DNA of 64,000 nucleotides from Acetatifactor aquisgranensis (GTDB taxonomy: Bacteria > Bacillota > Clostridia > Lachnospirales > Lachnospiraceae): NCBI RefSeq assembly GCF_943193215.1, contig NZ_CALPDH010000010.1, positions 62,001 to 126,000 on the forward strand, in the 5' to 3' direction. The position numbers and the translations under genes were made by a program. Under the pieces are notes generated by a model. It was not told the origin of the DNA, did not search any database, and saw nothing but the letters and a program-made list of their open reading frames with translations. Positions 16,456 to 25,727 of this stretch are shown one piece after another; position 1 is the first letter of the stretch, and the number at the start of each line of letters is the position of its first letter.

Positions 16456-18501
16456 ATGAGCGATAAAATGGCGAGAACAGATGTTATGATAGCTATCTAT
16501 GTGCTGATAGCGTTCATGATGTTCATAGTACCGCTTCCGGCAGTAATCCTGGATGTTTTCATGGCACTTAATATCGCTGTGGCTTTTACGATTTTGTTTG
16601 CCTGTATGTTTATCAAGGAAGTGCTGGATATGTCCTACTTCCCTACCATTCTTTTGTTCACTACGATTTTCCGGATTGCCATGAACGTATCTTCGACAAG
16701 ACTGATTCTGAAGACAGGCACCTCCGGAAACGTGGTACTGACATTTGGAGAATTTGTAGGCGGCGGCGATTTGATTATCGGAGCAATCGTTTTTATCATT
16801 CTGATCATGATTCAGTTCCTGGTCATTAATAAGGGCTCTGAGCGTGTGGCTGAAGTTACCGCGAGATTTACCCTGGACGCTATGCCTGGTAAGCAGATGG
16901 CTATCGATGCGGATTTGAATACCGGTGCCATCGATGACAGGGAAGCGAGAGAGCGGCGTGAGAAGATTCAGCTGGAATCCAGCTTTTTCGGTTCCATGGA
17001 CGGTGCCGTGAAGTATGTAAAGGGAGATGCCATCGCAGGCCTTCTGCTGACGCTCATCAATTTGCTGGGCGGCCTTGCCATGGGTATGCTGCGAGGCGGC
17101 ATGGATCCCATGACGGCGCTGGATAATTACGGCATCCTCACCATCGGTGACGGCCTGGTGAGCCAGATTCCCTCTCTGCTCATTTCACTGTCTACAGGTG
17201 TATTGGTCACAAAGGGAAGCAAGGAGTCAGAGTTCGGTCCGGCCATTGTCAGACAGCTCTTCGGAATACCGAAAGTCATGTACATGGTGGGCGGGACGCT
17301 GGCCTTTTTGTCGATATTTACTGATTTGAATACCATCCTGTTCCTGGGGATGGGCCTCGTGTTCATCGTAGGAGGCAGAATGATTGCCGGCAATCTGGAG
17401 ACAGAGGCAATAGAGCGCGAGGTGGACAGCGATGAGGAGGCAGCGGAGGAAATGCGCCAGCCTGAGAATGTGGCGAGCCTCCTGCAGGTGGATCCCATCG
17501 AGCTGGAGTTCGGTTACGGAATCATTCCCCTGGCCGATGTGAACCAGGGCGGAGATCTGCTGGACCGCGTGGTCATGATTCGAAGACAGATTGCGCTGGA
17601 GCTTGGTACGGTGGTGCCCATCATCCGCCTGCGCGACAATATCCAGCTGAATCCCAATCAGTATATCATTAAGATTAAGGGCATACAGGTCAGTGAAGGA
17701 GAAATCCTTTTTGACCATTACATGGCCATGAATCCAGGCTATGTGGAGGAGGAAATCACAGGTATTCCTACCTTTGAGCCGTCATTCCATCTGCCGGCCA
17801 TCTGGATTACAGAGGGACAGAGGGAGCGGGCGGAGAGCCTGGGTTATACAGTAGTGGATCCGCCGTCCATCATCGCTACTCATCTGACGGAAATCATCAG
17901 GCAGCATATCGACGAGCTGCTGAGCAGGCAGGATGTACAGAATCTGGTGAACAACATGAAGGAGACGAATCCTTCGCTGGTGGAGGAACTGGTGCCGAAG
18001 CTTCTGGGGCTGGGAGAAATCCAGAAAGTGCTGCAGAATCTTTTGAAAGAGGGCATCTCCATCAGGGATCTCCTTACCATCATGGAGACGCTGGCCGACT
18101 ATGCGCCGGCCACCAGAGATACGGATATTTTGACGGAATATGTAAGACAGAGCCTGAAGCGGGCTATTTCCACGAAATATTTTCCGTCCCACGAGACCAC
18201 CAGTGTGGTCACTTTGGATCCGAAAGTGGAACAGGAGATTATGGGAAGCGTGAAGCAGACGGAAAACGGAGCTTTCCTGAATCTGGATCCGGGGAGATCC
18301 CGGGCAATCATCGATTCAGTGGGCAAGGAAGTCCAGAAGCTGGAGAATCTTGGAAAGAATCCAATTGTGATTACATCTCCTATTGTACGTATGTATTTCA
18401 AGAGATTGACAGAAGATTATTTCAGAGAATTGGTAGTCGTATCTTATAATGAAGTCGAAACGAACGTAGAATTACAGTCTGTGGGGATGGTGACAGCATA
18501 A
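16456..18501 (+). CDS. flhA: Flagellar export gate protein FlhA
   Basis: FlhA forms the nonameric ring that docks export substrates and chaperones. The 681-residue product has an N-terminal membrane domain with about eight segments (residues 10-310), including the FHIPEP-type loop region VTARFTLDAMPGKQMAIDADL, and a large cytoplasmic domain (about 330-681) with IELEFGYGIIPLAD and VVMIRRQIALELG. ATG 16456 follows GGAGGAG. It is directly followed by flhF (one base gap). Confidence 0.97.
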   Translation: MSDKMARTDVMIAIYVLIAFMMFIVPLPAVILDVFMALNIAVAFTILFACMFIKEVLDMSYFPTILLFTTIFRIAMNVSSTRLILKTGTSGNVVLTFGEFVGGGDLIIGAIVFIILIMIQFLVINKGSERVAEVTARFTLDAMPGKQMAIDADLNTGAIDDREARERREKIQLESSFFGSMDGAVKYVKGDAIAGLLLTLINLLGGLAMGMLRGGMDPMTALDNYGILTIGDGLVSQIPSLLISLSTGVLVTKGSKESEFGPAIVRQLFGIPKVMYMVGGTLAFLSIFTDLNTILFLGMGLVFIVGGRMIAGNLETEAIEREVDSDEEAAEEMRQPENVASLLQVDPIELEFGYGIIPLADVNQGGDLLDRVVMIRRQIALELGTVVPIIRLRDNIQLNPNQYIIKIKGIQVSEGEILFDHYMAMNPGYVEEEITGIPTFEPSFHLPAIWITEGQRERAESLGYTVVDPPSIIATHLTEIIRQHIDELLSRQDVQNLVNNMKETNPSLVEELVPKLLGLGEIQKVLQNLLKEGISIRDLLTIMETLADYAPATRDTDILTEYVRQSLKRAISTKYFPSHETTSVVTLDPKVEQEIMGSVKQTENGAFLNLDPGRSRAIIDSVGKEVQKLENLGKNPIVITSPIVRMYFKRLTEDYFRELVVVSYNEVETNVELQSVGMVTA

Positions 18502-18502
18502 A

Positions 18503-19777
18503 ATGATAATCAAGAAGTTTTTGGGCAAAACGGAAGAGGAGGCGGTAGAGGCTGCCAAAAAAGAGTTGGGAAACGGCATTGTTATCATGAACGTGAAGAC
18601 CGTGAAACAAAAAGGCCTGATGGCTTTGTTCCGGCCAAAGATGACCGAGGTCACGGTAGCGCTTGAAGAAGAGAAAGACAGCCAGCGTTTCCAGCGCAAG
18701 GAAAAAAATGCCGGGACGGCAGGAGGCTCTGTGCTTCAGGGTGAGCAGCCGATATCCGGGGCGGGAAATACCCTGCAGGCCGGGGAAAGTTCTCTGGAAG
18801 ACAGGGTTTCCATCGAGAAGAAGCTTGACAATCTTCAAAATCTCCTGGTGAGCCGTTTTCAGCAGAGCGAAGAAGAGCGTAAGGATCTTCTGGCTGAGGA
18901 GGAGGCTTTGGATTCGGGAGAGTCCGAGGAAGAAGGGGAGACGGAGGAAAAGGAAGCGGTCACAGAACAGCAGCGTTTCATGAAGCTTCTCTATAATACC
19001 ATGCTGGAGAGCGAGGTTGACGAGAAATACGCGAACCAGATTGTGGACGAGGTAGATGTGTCAGGACAGTCGAATCTTCCCTTTGACTATATTTTGGGAA
19101 ATGTATACCAGAAGATGATTCTGAAATTCGGCAGAGCGGAGGGCATCGCCGAGACGGAGGGGCATCCCCGGATTGTCGTCTTCATGGGCCCCACAGGGGT
19201 GGGAAAGACCACTACCATAGCCAAAATAGCCAGCGACTATGTAGTGGAGGAGAAGAAAAAGGTTGCGCTTCTGACTTCGGATACCTATCGGATTGCCGCG
19301 GTAGACCAGCTGCGTACCTATGCCAATATCCTGGAAGTGCCTTTCTGTGTCATCTATTCGGAGGACGACGTAAAAGAGGCAATACAGGAGTTTGCAGAGT
19401 ATGACTATGTCTTTGTGGACACGGCGGGCCATTCCCATCAGAATGAGGAACAGCTGAACCATATGAAGAGACTGGTGGAGGTGGTGCAGGAGGCAGGGGA
19501 CAGTCAGTTTTTTCTGGTGCTTTCCGCTACCACGAAGTACAGGGATCTGCAGAAAATTGTATCCTGTTACAACCAGGTTGCGGATTATCAGCTGATTTTC
19601 ACGAAGCTGGACGAGACAGATGTATTGGGGAATCTGTTGAATCTGAAGCTTTATACAGACAAATCGATTGCTTACGTGACGCATGGGCAGAATGTGCCTA
19701 ATGATATTGAGCTGTTCAATCCCCAGAAGACGGTGAAGCAGATTTTAAGCAAGAAGCAGGAGAGGAATGAGACATAA
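18503..19777 (+). CDS. flhF: Flagellar placement GTPase FlhF
   Basis: FlhF is an SRP-type GTPase that fixes the number and site of flagella, working with FlhG. The 424-residue protein has an N-terminal basic domain (1-110), a charged linker (110-160) and an NG domain with P-loop GPTGVGKTTT (near residue 230), the TSDTYRIAAVDQLRTYA segment and the TKLDET guanine-specificity motif. The G3 element reads DTAGHSH, where SRP-type GTPases usually have DTAGR, a possible change at a catalytic position. It lies between flhA and flhG. Confidence 0.95.
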   Translation: MIIKKFLGKTEEEAVEAAKKELGNGIVIMNVKTVKQKGLMALFRPKMTEVTVALEEEKDSQRFQRKEKNAGTAGGSVLQGEQPISGAGNTLQAGESSLEDRVSIEKKLDNLQNLLVSRFQQSEEERKDLLAEEEALDSGESEEEGETEEKEAVTEQQRFMKLLYNTMLESEVDEKYANQIVDEVDVSGQSNLPFDYILGNVYQKMILKFGRAEGIAETEGHPRIVVFMGPTGVGKTTTIAKIASDYVVEEKKKVALLTSDTYRIAAVDQLRTYANILEVPFCVIYSEDDVKEAIQEFAEYDYVFVDTAGHSHQNEEQLNHMKRLVEVVQEAGDSQFFLVLSATTKYRDLQKIVSCYNQVADYQLIFTKLDETDVLGNLLNLKLYTDKSIAYVTHGQNVPNDIELFNPQKTVKQILSKKQERNET

Positions 19778-19811
19778 GAAAGAGAGAAAAAGGCACGTAA
19801 GGAGGTAAGAG

Positions 19812-20687
19812 ATGGATCAGGCGGAACAGTTACGAATCCTTAAGGCTGAAAAGCAGCAGCCGAAATCATTGGCCCGTGTCATTGCTGTCACCAGCGGCAA
19901 GGGCGGCGTAGGTAAGTCCAATACCTCTATCAATCTGGCTATCCAGTTCAAGAAAATGGGGAAACGTGTCATCATTCTGGATGCGGATTTTGGCCTTGCG
20001 AATATTGAAATCATGTTTGGCACGGTTCCCGAGCACAGCCTCAGCGACTTGATTTATCAGGGGAAGAGCATAACGGATATCATCACCTGGGGTCCCATGG
20101 GGGTGGGGTTCATCTCCGGCGGAAGCGGTATTGTGGGGATGTCCAATCTGAGCCATGATTATCTGAATTACATCATCAAGAACCTGGTACAGCTTGACAG
20201 CATTGCCGACATCATCATTGTGGATACGGGAGCGGGCATTTCTGACGCGGTGCTGGAATTCCTTGTAGCCAGCGGCGAAATACTTCTGGTGACTACGCCT
20301 GAGCCCACTTCGATTACAGACTCCTATTCACTGGTAAAGGCGCTCTACCGGCATCCCAAATTTGATGCGGAGACAATGAAAGTGAAGCTGATTGCCAACA
20401 GGGTGGGGAAGGCATCAGAGGGACAGACGCTTTTTAATAAACTGAATGCTGTGCTTGAGCGCTATCTGAAAGTTCCTATGACGTATTTGGGCTACGTGCC
20501 GGAGGATTTCCACTTGTCAAGGTCAGTGATGCAGCAGGTTCCGGTGTCCCTCCATAATCCCGGCGCCAGGTCTACAGCGGCTTATGAGCGTATTGCGGCG
20601 CGGCTTCTGGACAGGGAAGAGGCACAGAGACAGCCCAAAAGAGGGATGGCAGCATTTTTTTCATCTATAATTACAACAAAACGGTAA
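19812..20687 (+). CDS. flhG: Flagellar number regulator FlhG (MinD-like ATPase)
   Basis: FlhG is a MinD/ParA ATPase that activates FlhF GTPase through its N-terminus and limits flagellar number. The activating motif DQAEQLR is at residues 2-8. The deviant Walker A motif SGKGGVGKSN starts near residue 29, and DADFGLANIE and VDTGAGI follow. The product has 291 residues and a basic amphipathic C-terminus (RGMAAFFSSIITTKR) likely to touch the membrane. ATG 19812 has GGAGG upstream. It corresponds to B. subtilis ylxH. Confidence 0.95.
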   Translation: MDQAEQLRILKAEKQQPKSLARVIAVTSGKGGVGKSNTSINLAIQFKKMGKRVIILDADFGLANIEIMFGTVPEHSLSDLIYQGKSITDIITWGPMGVGFISGGSGIVGMSNLSHDYLNYIIKNLVQLDSIADIIIVDTGAGISDAVLEFLVASGEILLVTTPEPTSITDSYSLVKALYRHPKFDAETMKVKLIANRVGKASEGQTLFNKLNAVLERYLKVPMTYLGYVPEDFHLSRSVMQQVPVSLHNPGARSTAAYERIAARLLDREEAQRQPKRGMAAFFSSIITTKR

Positions 20688-20714
20688 AACGAAAAGTAAA
20701 GGCAGGTGGTTGTT

Positions 20715-21452
20715 ATGTTTTCCAAATTTATATCAATCGGAGATAAGATTGAATTACAGGCTGTGTCACGGGAAGATGAGGAGAAGCCCGAAAGTCCGGC
20801 GAAAGTGTACCACAGTGAGGTGACCGAGATTCAGTCTGAGGATACCGTCGAGATTACCATGCCGATGGAGAAGTCGAAATTGATTCTGCTTCCCATAGAC
20901 AGTGAGTATGACATGATTTTCTATGGCTCCAGCGGTCTGTTCCAGTGCCTGGGCAGAATTATCGATCGCTATAAGAGCAATAATTCCTATCTGCTCCTGG
21001 TGGAAATGACCAGTAATCTGCGCAAATATCAGCGGCGCGAGTTCTATCGCCTGCGCTGTGCCCTGGAGATGCATGCCAGGACACTGAGAGAGGATGAAGT
21101 GCAGACAGTGGAGAGCAGGATGCCTTATACTCTGTCAAATGACTTTCCTCTGAAAGAAAGCGTCATCGTGGATATCAGCGGCGGCGGACTTCGTTTTGTA
21201 GCCGCGCAGCGCTTTGAGCAGGGCAGTCTTCTGTATTGCAGTTACCATCTGATGAATGGCGGAGAGCACAAAAAGTACGAAGTGATATGCAAGGTGATAA
21301 GCTGCATAGAGCTGGACAATCGCCCCGGAACCTTTGAGCACAGAGTCCAGTACTATGACATAGACCCTGTGGAGAGGGAGGAAATCATCAAATATATCTT
21401 CGAGGAAGAGCGGAAGAGCAGGCAGAAGAAGAGATTTAGTCCTGAGTCATAA
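20715..21452 (+). CDS. PilZ-domain protein, YcgR/YpfA-like flagellar brake
   Basis: This 245-residue protein has an N-terminal YcgR-type beta domain (about 1-100) and a C-terminal PilZ domain (about 105-230). The c-di-GMP-binding signature is present: YQRREFYRLRC (RxxxR type) and VDISGGGLRFV (D/NxSxxG). By analogy with YcgR/DgrA it would slow the motor when c-di-GMP is high. ATG 20715 is preferred over GTG 20706 because GCAGGTGG (20702-20709) is then well spaced. It follows flhG by 27 bases. Confidence 0.88.
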   Translation: MFSKFISIGDKIELQAVSREDEEKPESPAKVYHSEVTEIQSEDTVEITMPMEKSKLILLPIDSEYDMIFYGSSGLFQCLGRIIDRYKSNNSYLLLVEMTSNLRKYQRREFYRLRCALEMHARTLREDEVQTVESRMPYTLSNDFPLKESVIVDISGGGLRFVAAQRFEQGSLLYCSYHLMNGGEHKKYEVICKVISCIELDNRPGTFEHRVQYYDIDPVEREEIIKYIFEEERKSRQKKRFSPES

Positions 21453-21490
21453 TTGATACTGCTTAACGATTTCACTTGCTATGAAACCAG

Positions 21491-21659
21491 ACTGCATAAC
21501 GCTGACTGGTTCAATCGCATGATTGCATTAGGCAGTATTCAGCGATATGCAGTATATACTGACTTTCACTGAGACTTGACTCACGAGCAGAGGATTTCCG
21601 GGACATCGAGGCAAATTTCATCGCTTGAGCGTATACATATGCAGCGATTGTATCTTGCC
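21491..21659 (+). promoter_or_regulatory. Inverted-repeat-rich gap before cheC
   Basis: The 253-base gap (21453-21705) has no gene. ACTGCATAACGCTGA (21491-21505) is matched by TCAGCGATATGCAGT (21539-21553), a 15-base inverted repeat with one mismatch. GAAACCAG just upstream can compete by pairing with CTGGTTC. CAGTATATACTG (21550-21561) is a perfect palindrome. GGCAAATTTCATCGCT (21610-21625) pairs imperfectly with 21643-21659. No gene or known RNA family was recognised. Confidence 0.5.
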
Positions 21660-21705
21660 AAAAAATAGAAAGAATGCCTTGCAAAAAAGACATGGGGGTA
21701 TATGA

Positions 21706-22332
21706 ATGAAAGATATCAATTTGGATCAGGTTTCACAGAATTATTACGATGTGCTGAAAGAAATCGGCAATATAGGCGCCGGAAACGCCATGACAGCCCT
21801 TTCGCAGATGCTTCAGTGCAAGGTGGACATGAAAGTTCCCCAGGTGAGGCTGCTGGAGTTTTCCGAAGTAGGGGAACTGATGGGCGGCGAGGAGCAGATT
21901 ATGGCTGCCGTGCTGCTGGCCGTGGAGGGAGACATCACGGGCTATATGATGTTCATGGTGGAAGAGAACAGTGCCAGGCATCTGATTGGAAAAATTACGG
22001 GAGGAATGCTTCCGGAAGGAATGGAATTCGATGAGATGGGGCTGTCGGCCATGCAGGAGGTAGGGAACATCATTACCGGCGCATATCTGAATTCCTTGTC
22101 TTCCATGACGAATCTGACGGTGCTTCCGTCTCCGCCGGCGGTGACTGTTGACATGGCGGAGGCGATCCTCAGCGTACCGGCGATTCAGTTCGGCATATAT
22201 GGGGATAAGATTTTGCTGATTCAGTCGCAGTTTTATGATGAAGTACAGCTGGACGGCTATTTTATATTGATTCCGGATCTGGAGTCGTATGAAAAGATAC
22301 TGACAGCTTTGGGCGTACCTATCGAAATGTGA
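21706..22332 (+). CDS. cheC: Chemotaxis CheY-P phosphatase CheC
   Basis: CheC removes phosphate from CheY-P and, bound to CheD, takes part in adaptation. The 208-residue product has both phosphatase helices, EIGNIGAGNAMTAL (near residue 18) and EVGNIITGAYLNSL (near residue 118), each with the required Glu and Asn three residues apart. ATG 21706 has a GGGGG-type site; ATG 21702 is out of frame. It is followed by cheD. cheB, cheA and cheW, which precede cheC in B. subtilis, are absent here. Confidence 0.95.
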   Translation: MKDINLDQVSQNYYDVLKEIGNIGAGNAMTALSQMLQCKVDMKVPQVRLLEFSEVGELMGGEEQIMAAVLLAVEGDITGYMMFMVEENSARHLIGKITGGMLPEGMEFDEMGLSAMQEVGNIITGAYLNSLSSMTNLTVLPSPPAVTVDMAEAILSVPAIQFGIYGDKILLIQSQFYDEVQLDGYFILIPDLESYEKILTALGVPIEM

Positions 22333-22410
22333 GAAATGTTGATGTAGATTTGTAGTGATTTTACCGTGGAAAGTAAAAAATAGCGGATAAAAAGGATATG
22401 GAAGTGGCTC

Positions 22411-22905
22411 ATGAGTGAAATATTCAAAATAGGGATAGCAGATTTGAAGACCTGCAAGAGCCCCGACGGGGTGATGACTTTAGGGCTGGGTTCCTGTGTA
22501 GGGATTGCAATCAGGGATCCGATGACAAAGGTTGGCGGCCTGGTACACATTATGTTGCCGGACAGCAAGTCAATCACAGGCGGACAGCACAATATCGCGA
22601 AGTTCGCGGATACAGGCATAGAGGAGCTGGTCAAACAGTTGGAACGGACAGGGGCCAGGCGCATCCGTATGGTGGCGAAAATCGCCGGCGGCGCCAATAT
22701 GTTCAACTTCCAGGGTGGCGGAGCCAATGCCGTGGGCAAAGTAGGAGAGCGAAATGTGGAGGCGGTCAAAGCGAAGCTGAGACAGCTGAATATTCCGATT
22801 CAGGCAGCGGATACAGGATTGAATTATGGCAGGACTGTCATTTTCTATCCTGAAACAGGGGCTTACCATATCCGCGCAGTGGGAAAGCCAGAGAAGGTCA
22901 TATGA
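22411..22905 (+). CDS. cheD: Chemoreceptor glutamine deamidase CheD
   Basis: CheD deamidates glutamines of chemoreceptors and interacts with CheC. The 164-residue protein shows the catalytic Cys and His in the usual order (LGLGSCVGIAIRD, then GGLVHIMLPDS), the family motif KIAGGANMF, and the closing GRTVIFYPETG segment. The first codon is ATG 22411 in the sequence tcATGagtgaa. It lies 78 bases after cheC, with no promoter seen. Confidence 0.95.
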   Translation: MSEIFKIGIADLKTCKSPDGVMTLGLGSCVGIAIRDPMTKVGGLVHIMLPDSKSITGGQHNIAKFADTGIEELVKQLERTGARRIRMVAKIAGGANMFNFQGGGANAVGKVGERNVEAVKAKLRQLNIPIQAADTGLNYGRTVIFYPETGAYHIRAVGKPEKVI

Positions 22906-22918
22906 AAGGGAGACATAA

Positions 22919-23215
22919 ATGAACAGAAAGAACATACCGCTTCTTCTCATGCTGACGGCCGGAGCAGTGACATGTATCATTACATACGTAAAAAAATATC
23001 CTGTGCACACGCAGCTGATTGCTCTGTTCGCTGTACTGGTGATTTTCTACGTGTTGGGAAGCGCGCTGGTATGGACAGTGGGTTATTTTGAAAAGCAGAA
23101 CGAGGAAAAGCGGGGAGAAGAGGGAGAAGTCATCGAGAAGGATTCGGAGAATACAGGGACGGAGGGTAAGGAAGAGGAGAATTCTGAGCAGGAAGCAGCG
23201 GAAGGGCAGTCCTGA
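22919..23215 (+). CDS. Small two-helix membrane protein of the flagellar cluster
   Basis: The function is unknown. The 98-residue product has two hydrophobic segments (about 7-22 and 33-56, LIALFAVLVIFYVLGSALVW) and a very acidic C-terminal tail (Glu/Gly-rich, 60-98). ATG 22919 has AAAGGGAG upstream, 13 bases after cheD. Position between cheD and sigD and the strong site support a real gene. Similar small membrane proteins occur at this place in related clostridial clusters. Confidence 0.75.
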   Translation: MNRKNIPLLLMLTAGAVTCIITYVKKYPVHTQLIALFAVLVIFYVLGSALVWTVGYFEKQNEEKRGEEGEVIEKDSENTGTEGKEEENSEQEAAEGQS

Positions 23216-23260
23216 GAGCGTTCTGTATGAGGCGAGATGGCGTTTCTATGAAAAATGCGC

Positions 23261-23289
23261 TTGACGCGTCGGGCGATGTCTGGCATAAT
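23261..23289 (+). promoter_or_regulatory. SigA-type promoter for sigD
   Basis: TTGACG (23261-23266), a 17-base spacer and CATAAT (23284-23289) form a near-consensus vegetative promoter. It ends 37 bases before the sigD start, in a gap of 111 bases inside the flagellar cluster. This would allow sigD to be expressed without reading through the 23 kb upstream. Confidence 0.7.
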
Positions 23290-23326
23290 TGGCGATATAA
23301 AACTGTAGATAAGGAGCGAAGGTTTC

Positions 23327-24100
23327 ATGGATGAGACAGGCAAGAAGAGACTCTTAGAAGAATATGCGAAGACGAAATCACCGGAAACCAGAGAGCAGAT
23401 TATACTGGAATACGCTCCTCTTGTAAAGGTGGTCGCTGGCAGGCTCAGCATGTATCTGGGCTATAATGTGGAATATGAAGATTTGGTCAGTTACGGTATT
23501 TTTGGCCTGATAGATGCCATAGATAAGTTCGACTGTCTCAAGGATGTGAAATTCGAGACTTATGCCAGCCTGCGCATCCGAGGCGCTATCTTGGATCAAA
23601 TCCGTAAGATGGACTGGATACCCAGGACCATACGGCAGAAGCAGAAGAAAATCGAGGCAGTGATAAAACAGATTGAGCAGAGCGAAGGGCATGCCGCTAC
23701 CGATGAAGAAATCGCGAGAGGACTTGGTATATCTAATGATGAATATCTGGACTGGCAGTCCCAGATGAAGATTACAGGTCTGGTTTCCCTGGACGAATAT
23801 ATGCAGCAGGGCAGCGATGTGTCCCATGATAGCAGCAGACATACGACTTCCCACTTTGAGGCACCGGAAGAGCGGGTGGAGCGGGAAGAGCTGACAAAGG
23901 TCTTAGGGGAGGCATTACAGCTTCTGACAGAGAAAGAACAGAAGGTAATCACTCTTTACTATTATGAGGAACTTACCTTAAAGGAAATCAGCAATATACT
24001 GGAGGTTTCCGAGTCCAGGGTATCGCAGTTGCATACCAGGGCATTGAAGAAGATGAAAGTAAAGATGGGGAACTACATGGGGATTCTTTCAGACAATTAA
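23327..24100 (+). CDS. sigD: RNA polymerase sigma factor SigD/FliA (sigma-28)
   Basis: SigD directs transcription of late flagellar, chemotaxis and autolysin genes. The 257-residue protein has region 2 (EYEDLVSYGIFGLIDAIDKFD and KFETYASLRIRGAILDQIRK), region 3 (near residues 100-150) and region 4 with a helix-turn-helix (LTLKEISNILEVSESRVSQLH). ATG 23327 follows AAGGAG. A consensus promoter lies directly upstream. The usual antagonist FlgM is not encoded in this window. Confidence 0.96.
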   Translation: MDETGKKRLLEEYAKTKSPETREQIILEYAPLVKVVAGRLSMYLGYNVEYEDLVSYGIFGLIDAIDKFDCLKDVKFETYASLRIRGAILDQIRKMDWIPRTIRQKQKKIEAVIKQIEQSEGHAATDEEIARGLGISNDEYLDWQSQMKITGLVSLDEYMQQGSDVSHDSSRHTTSHFEAPEERVEREELTKVLGEALQLLTEKEQKVITLYYYEELTLKEISNILEVSESRVSQLHTRALKKMKVKMGNYMGILSDN

Positions 24101-24120
24101 GCAAAGGGAGAGTGTGGTCT

Positions 24121-25710
24121 ATGGAGAATGGTTACTTTCAGTTGGTAAATGATTCCAGAGGATATGGAATCGCTTTTCATCAGCCCAGCGGCAGCGGGGA
24201 GGAGGTTCGTTTGGATGAGGTCTGGAAATATCTGAACGGCCTGAAAATCCAATATGACAGAAGAGAAGTAGAGACAGAATTCAACATGGGCATGGGTGGT
24301 GTCTGCCATCTGGGCAGCGGTAAGTGCCCGGTCTGTGATGAGACATATACATTGAACGTGAGCAAGGACTGTATGATTGCCACGGTGCGCTTCATCCCGC
24401 CTTCGGAGGGCGGCAAGCGGCTGACGATGGAGGGATTTTTAAAGGAAATCGAGCAGCAGAAGATTGTCTACGGGATAAAGAAAGAGGCTCTGGCGGAGCA
24501 TTTCAACTCGGAGGGCATGTTCTGTACGGATATTCTGGTGGCCAGAGGCAATAAACCGGATCCGGGGGAAGATGCGCGTATAGAGTATAGCTTCAATACG
24601 GACAGGAACAAGCGCCCTGCCCATTTGGAGGATGGACGGGTGGATTATTATAATCTGACGACTATCAATCAGTGCCATAAGGGAGATGTGCTGGCGAGAA
24701 TCATACCGGAGCGATACGGCGAAGCCGGACATGATGTATACGGCACCGTAATCAAGCCCAAGGATGTCAAAAAGGAGTCGCTGAAATTCGGTAAGAATAT
24801 TACCCTTTCTGAGGATAAGCTGACAATTACCTCGGACGTAGACGGTCATGTAGTCCTGCTGGATGGTAAAGTAGTGGTGTCCAGCGTGTACAAAGTAAAG
24901 GACGTGGATCTTTCCACAGGAAATATTGACTATGACGGAAACGTTGAGATTTCCGGAAGCGTCACTGCCAATATGGAGGTGAAAGCCGGGGGCGATGTGG
25001 TGATAAACGGCGGCGTGGAGAGCGCGAGGGTCATAGCCGGCGGGAACATCATCATAGCCAAAGGCATGAACGGAATGGGTAAAGGATACCTGAGGGCTGG
25101 CGGTAATATCATGGTCAAGTTTCTGGAGAATGTCAGGGTCGTGAGCAGGGGCTATGTGGAGTCAGAGGCCATCATGCACTGTGTGGTGACAGCCGGCAGC
25201 GATGTGAGGGTAGATGGCAGAAGAGGAATCATATTGGGAGGCTTGGTCCAGGCGGCGAATTCCATCACAGCGAAGACCGTGGGCGGCAGCATGAGCACGG
25301 CGACGACGCTGGAGGTGGGCGTGGATCCCCTGATCAAGTCCCAGTACGACAGAGCACAGAAGACTGCGGAAGAGAGCAAGAAGACTGCTGATGCAGCACA
25401 GGTGGTCTTCGATAATTTCAAGGAGAAGCAGAAGAAAGGCGTCAAGTTCAATGACAGCCAGTTGAGGTATATGCGGAGCGTCGTATCGCTGATACAGGAG
25501 AAATCAAGTGAGTTGGAGAAGCTGAATACGCGCATAGAAGAGTTGCAGGCAATGATGGAGAACAGGCAGCAGGGTGAGGTCATCATCAACGAGCAGGCCT
25601 ATCCTAATACGACAATTGTCATCCGGAATGTGTCAAAGACGCTTCAGAATGACTATCGCTACTGCAAGTTCGTCAAGGAGGACGGCGAGGTGCGCATGGT
25701 GGCCATGTAA
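24121..25710 (+). CDS. FapA (DUF342) family protein
   Basis: This 529-residue protein has an N-terminal mixed domain (1-170). A long right-handed beta-helix follows (about 180-400), recognisable by Gly/Val repeats such as VEISGSVTANMEVKAGGDVV and GNIIIAKGMNGMGKGYLRAGGN. The C-terminus is a coiled coil (about 405-490). FapA proteins are known polymer- or phospholipid-linked factors in other bacteria, but their role in clostridial flagellar clusters is unclear. ATG 24121 has AAAGGGAG upstream; GTG 24112 is too close to it. Confidence 0.85.
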   Translation: MENGYFQLVNDSRGYGIAFHQPSGSGEEVRLDEVWKYLNGLKIQYDRREVETEFNMGMGGVCHLGSGKCPVCDETYTLNVSKDCMIATVRFIPPSEGGKRLTMEGFLKEIEQQKIVYGIKKEALAEHFNSEGMFCTDILVARGNKPDPGEDARIEYSFNTDRNKRPAHLEDGRVDYYNLTTINQCHKGDVLARIIPERYGEAGHDVYGTVIKPKDVKKESLKFGKNITLSEDKLTITSDVDGHVVLLDGKVVVSSVYKVKDVDLSTGNIDYDGNVEISGSVTANMEVKAGGDVVINGGVESARVIAGGNIIIAKGMNGMGKGYLRAGGNIMVKFLENVRVVSRGYVESEAIMHCVVTAGSDVRVDGRRGIILGGLVQAANSITAKTVGGSMSTATTLEVGVDPLIKSQYDRAQKTAEESKKTADAAQVVFDNFKEKQKKGVKFNDSQLRYMRSVVSLIQEKSSELEKLNTRIEELQAMMENRQQGEVIINEQAYPNTTIVIRNVSKTLQNDYRYCKFVKEDGEVRMVAM

Positions 25711-25727
25711 GCGGAAGGAGGCAGATT

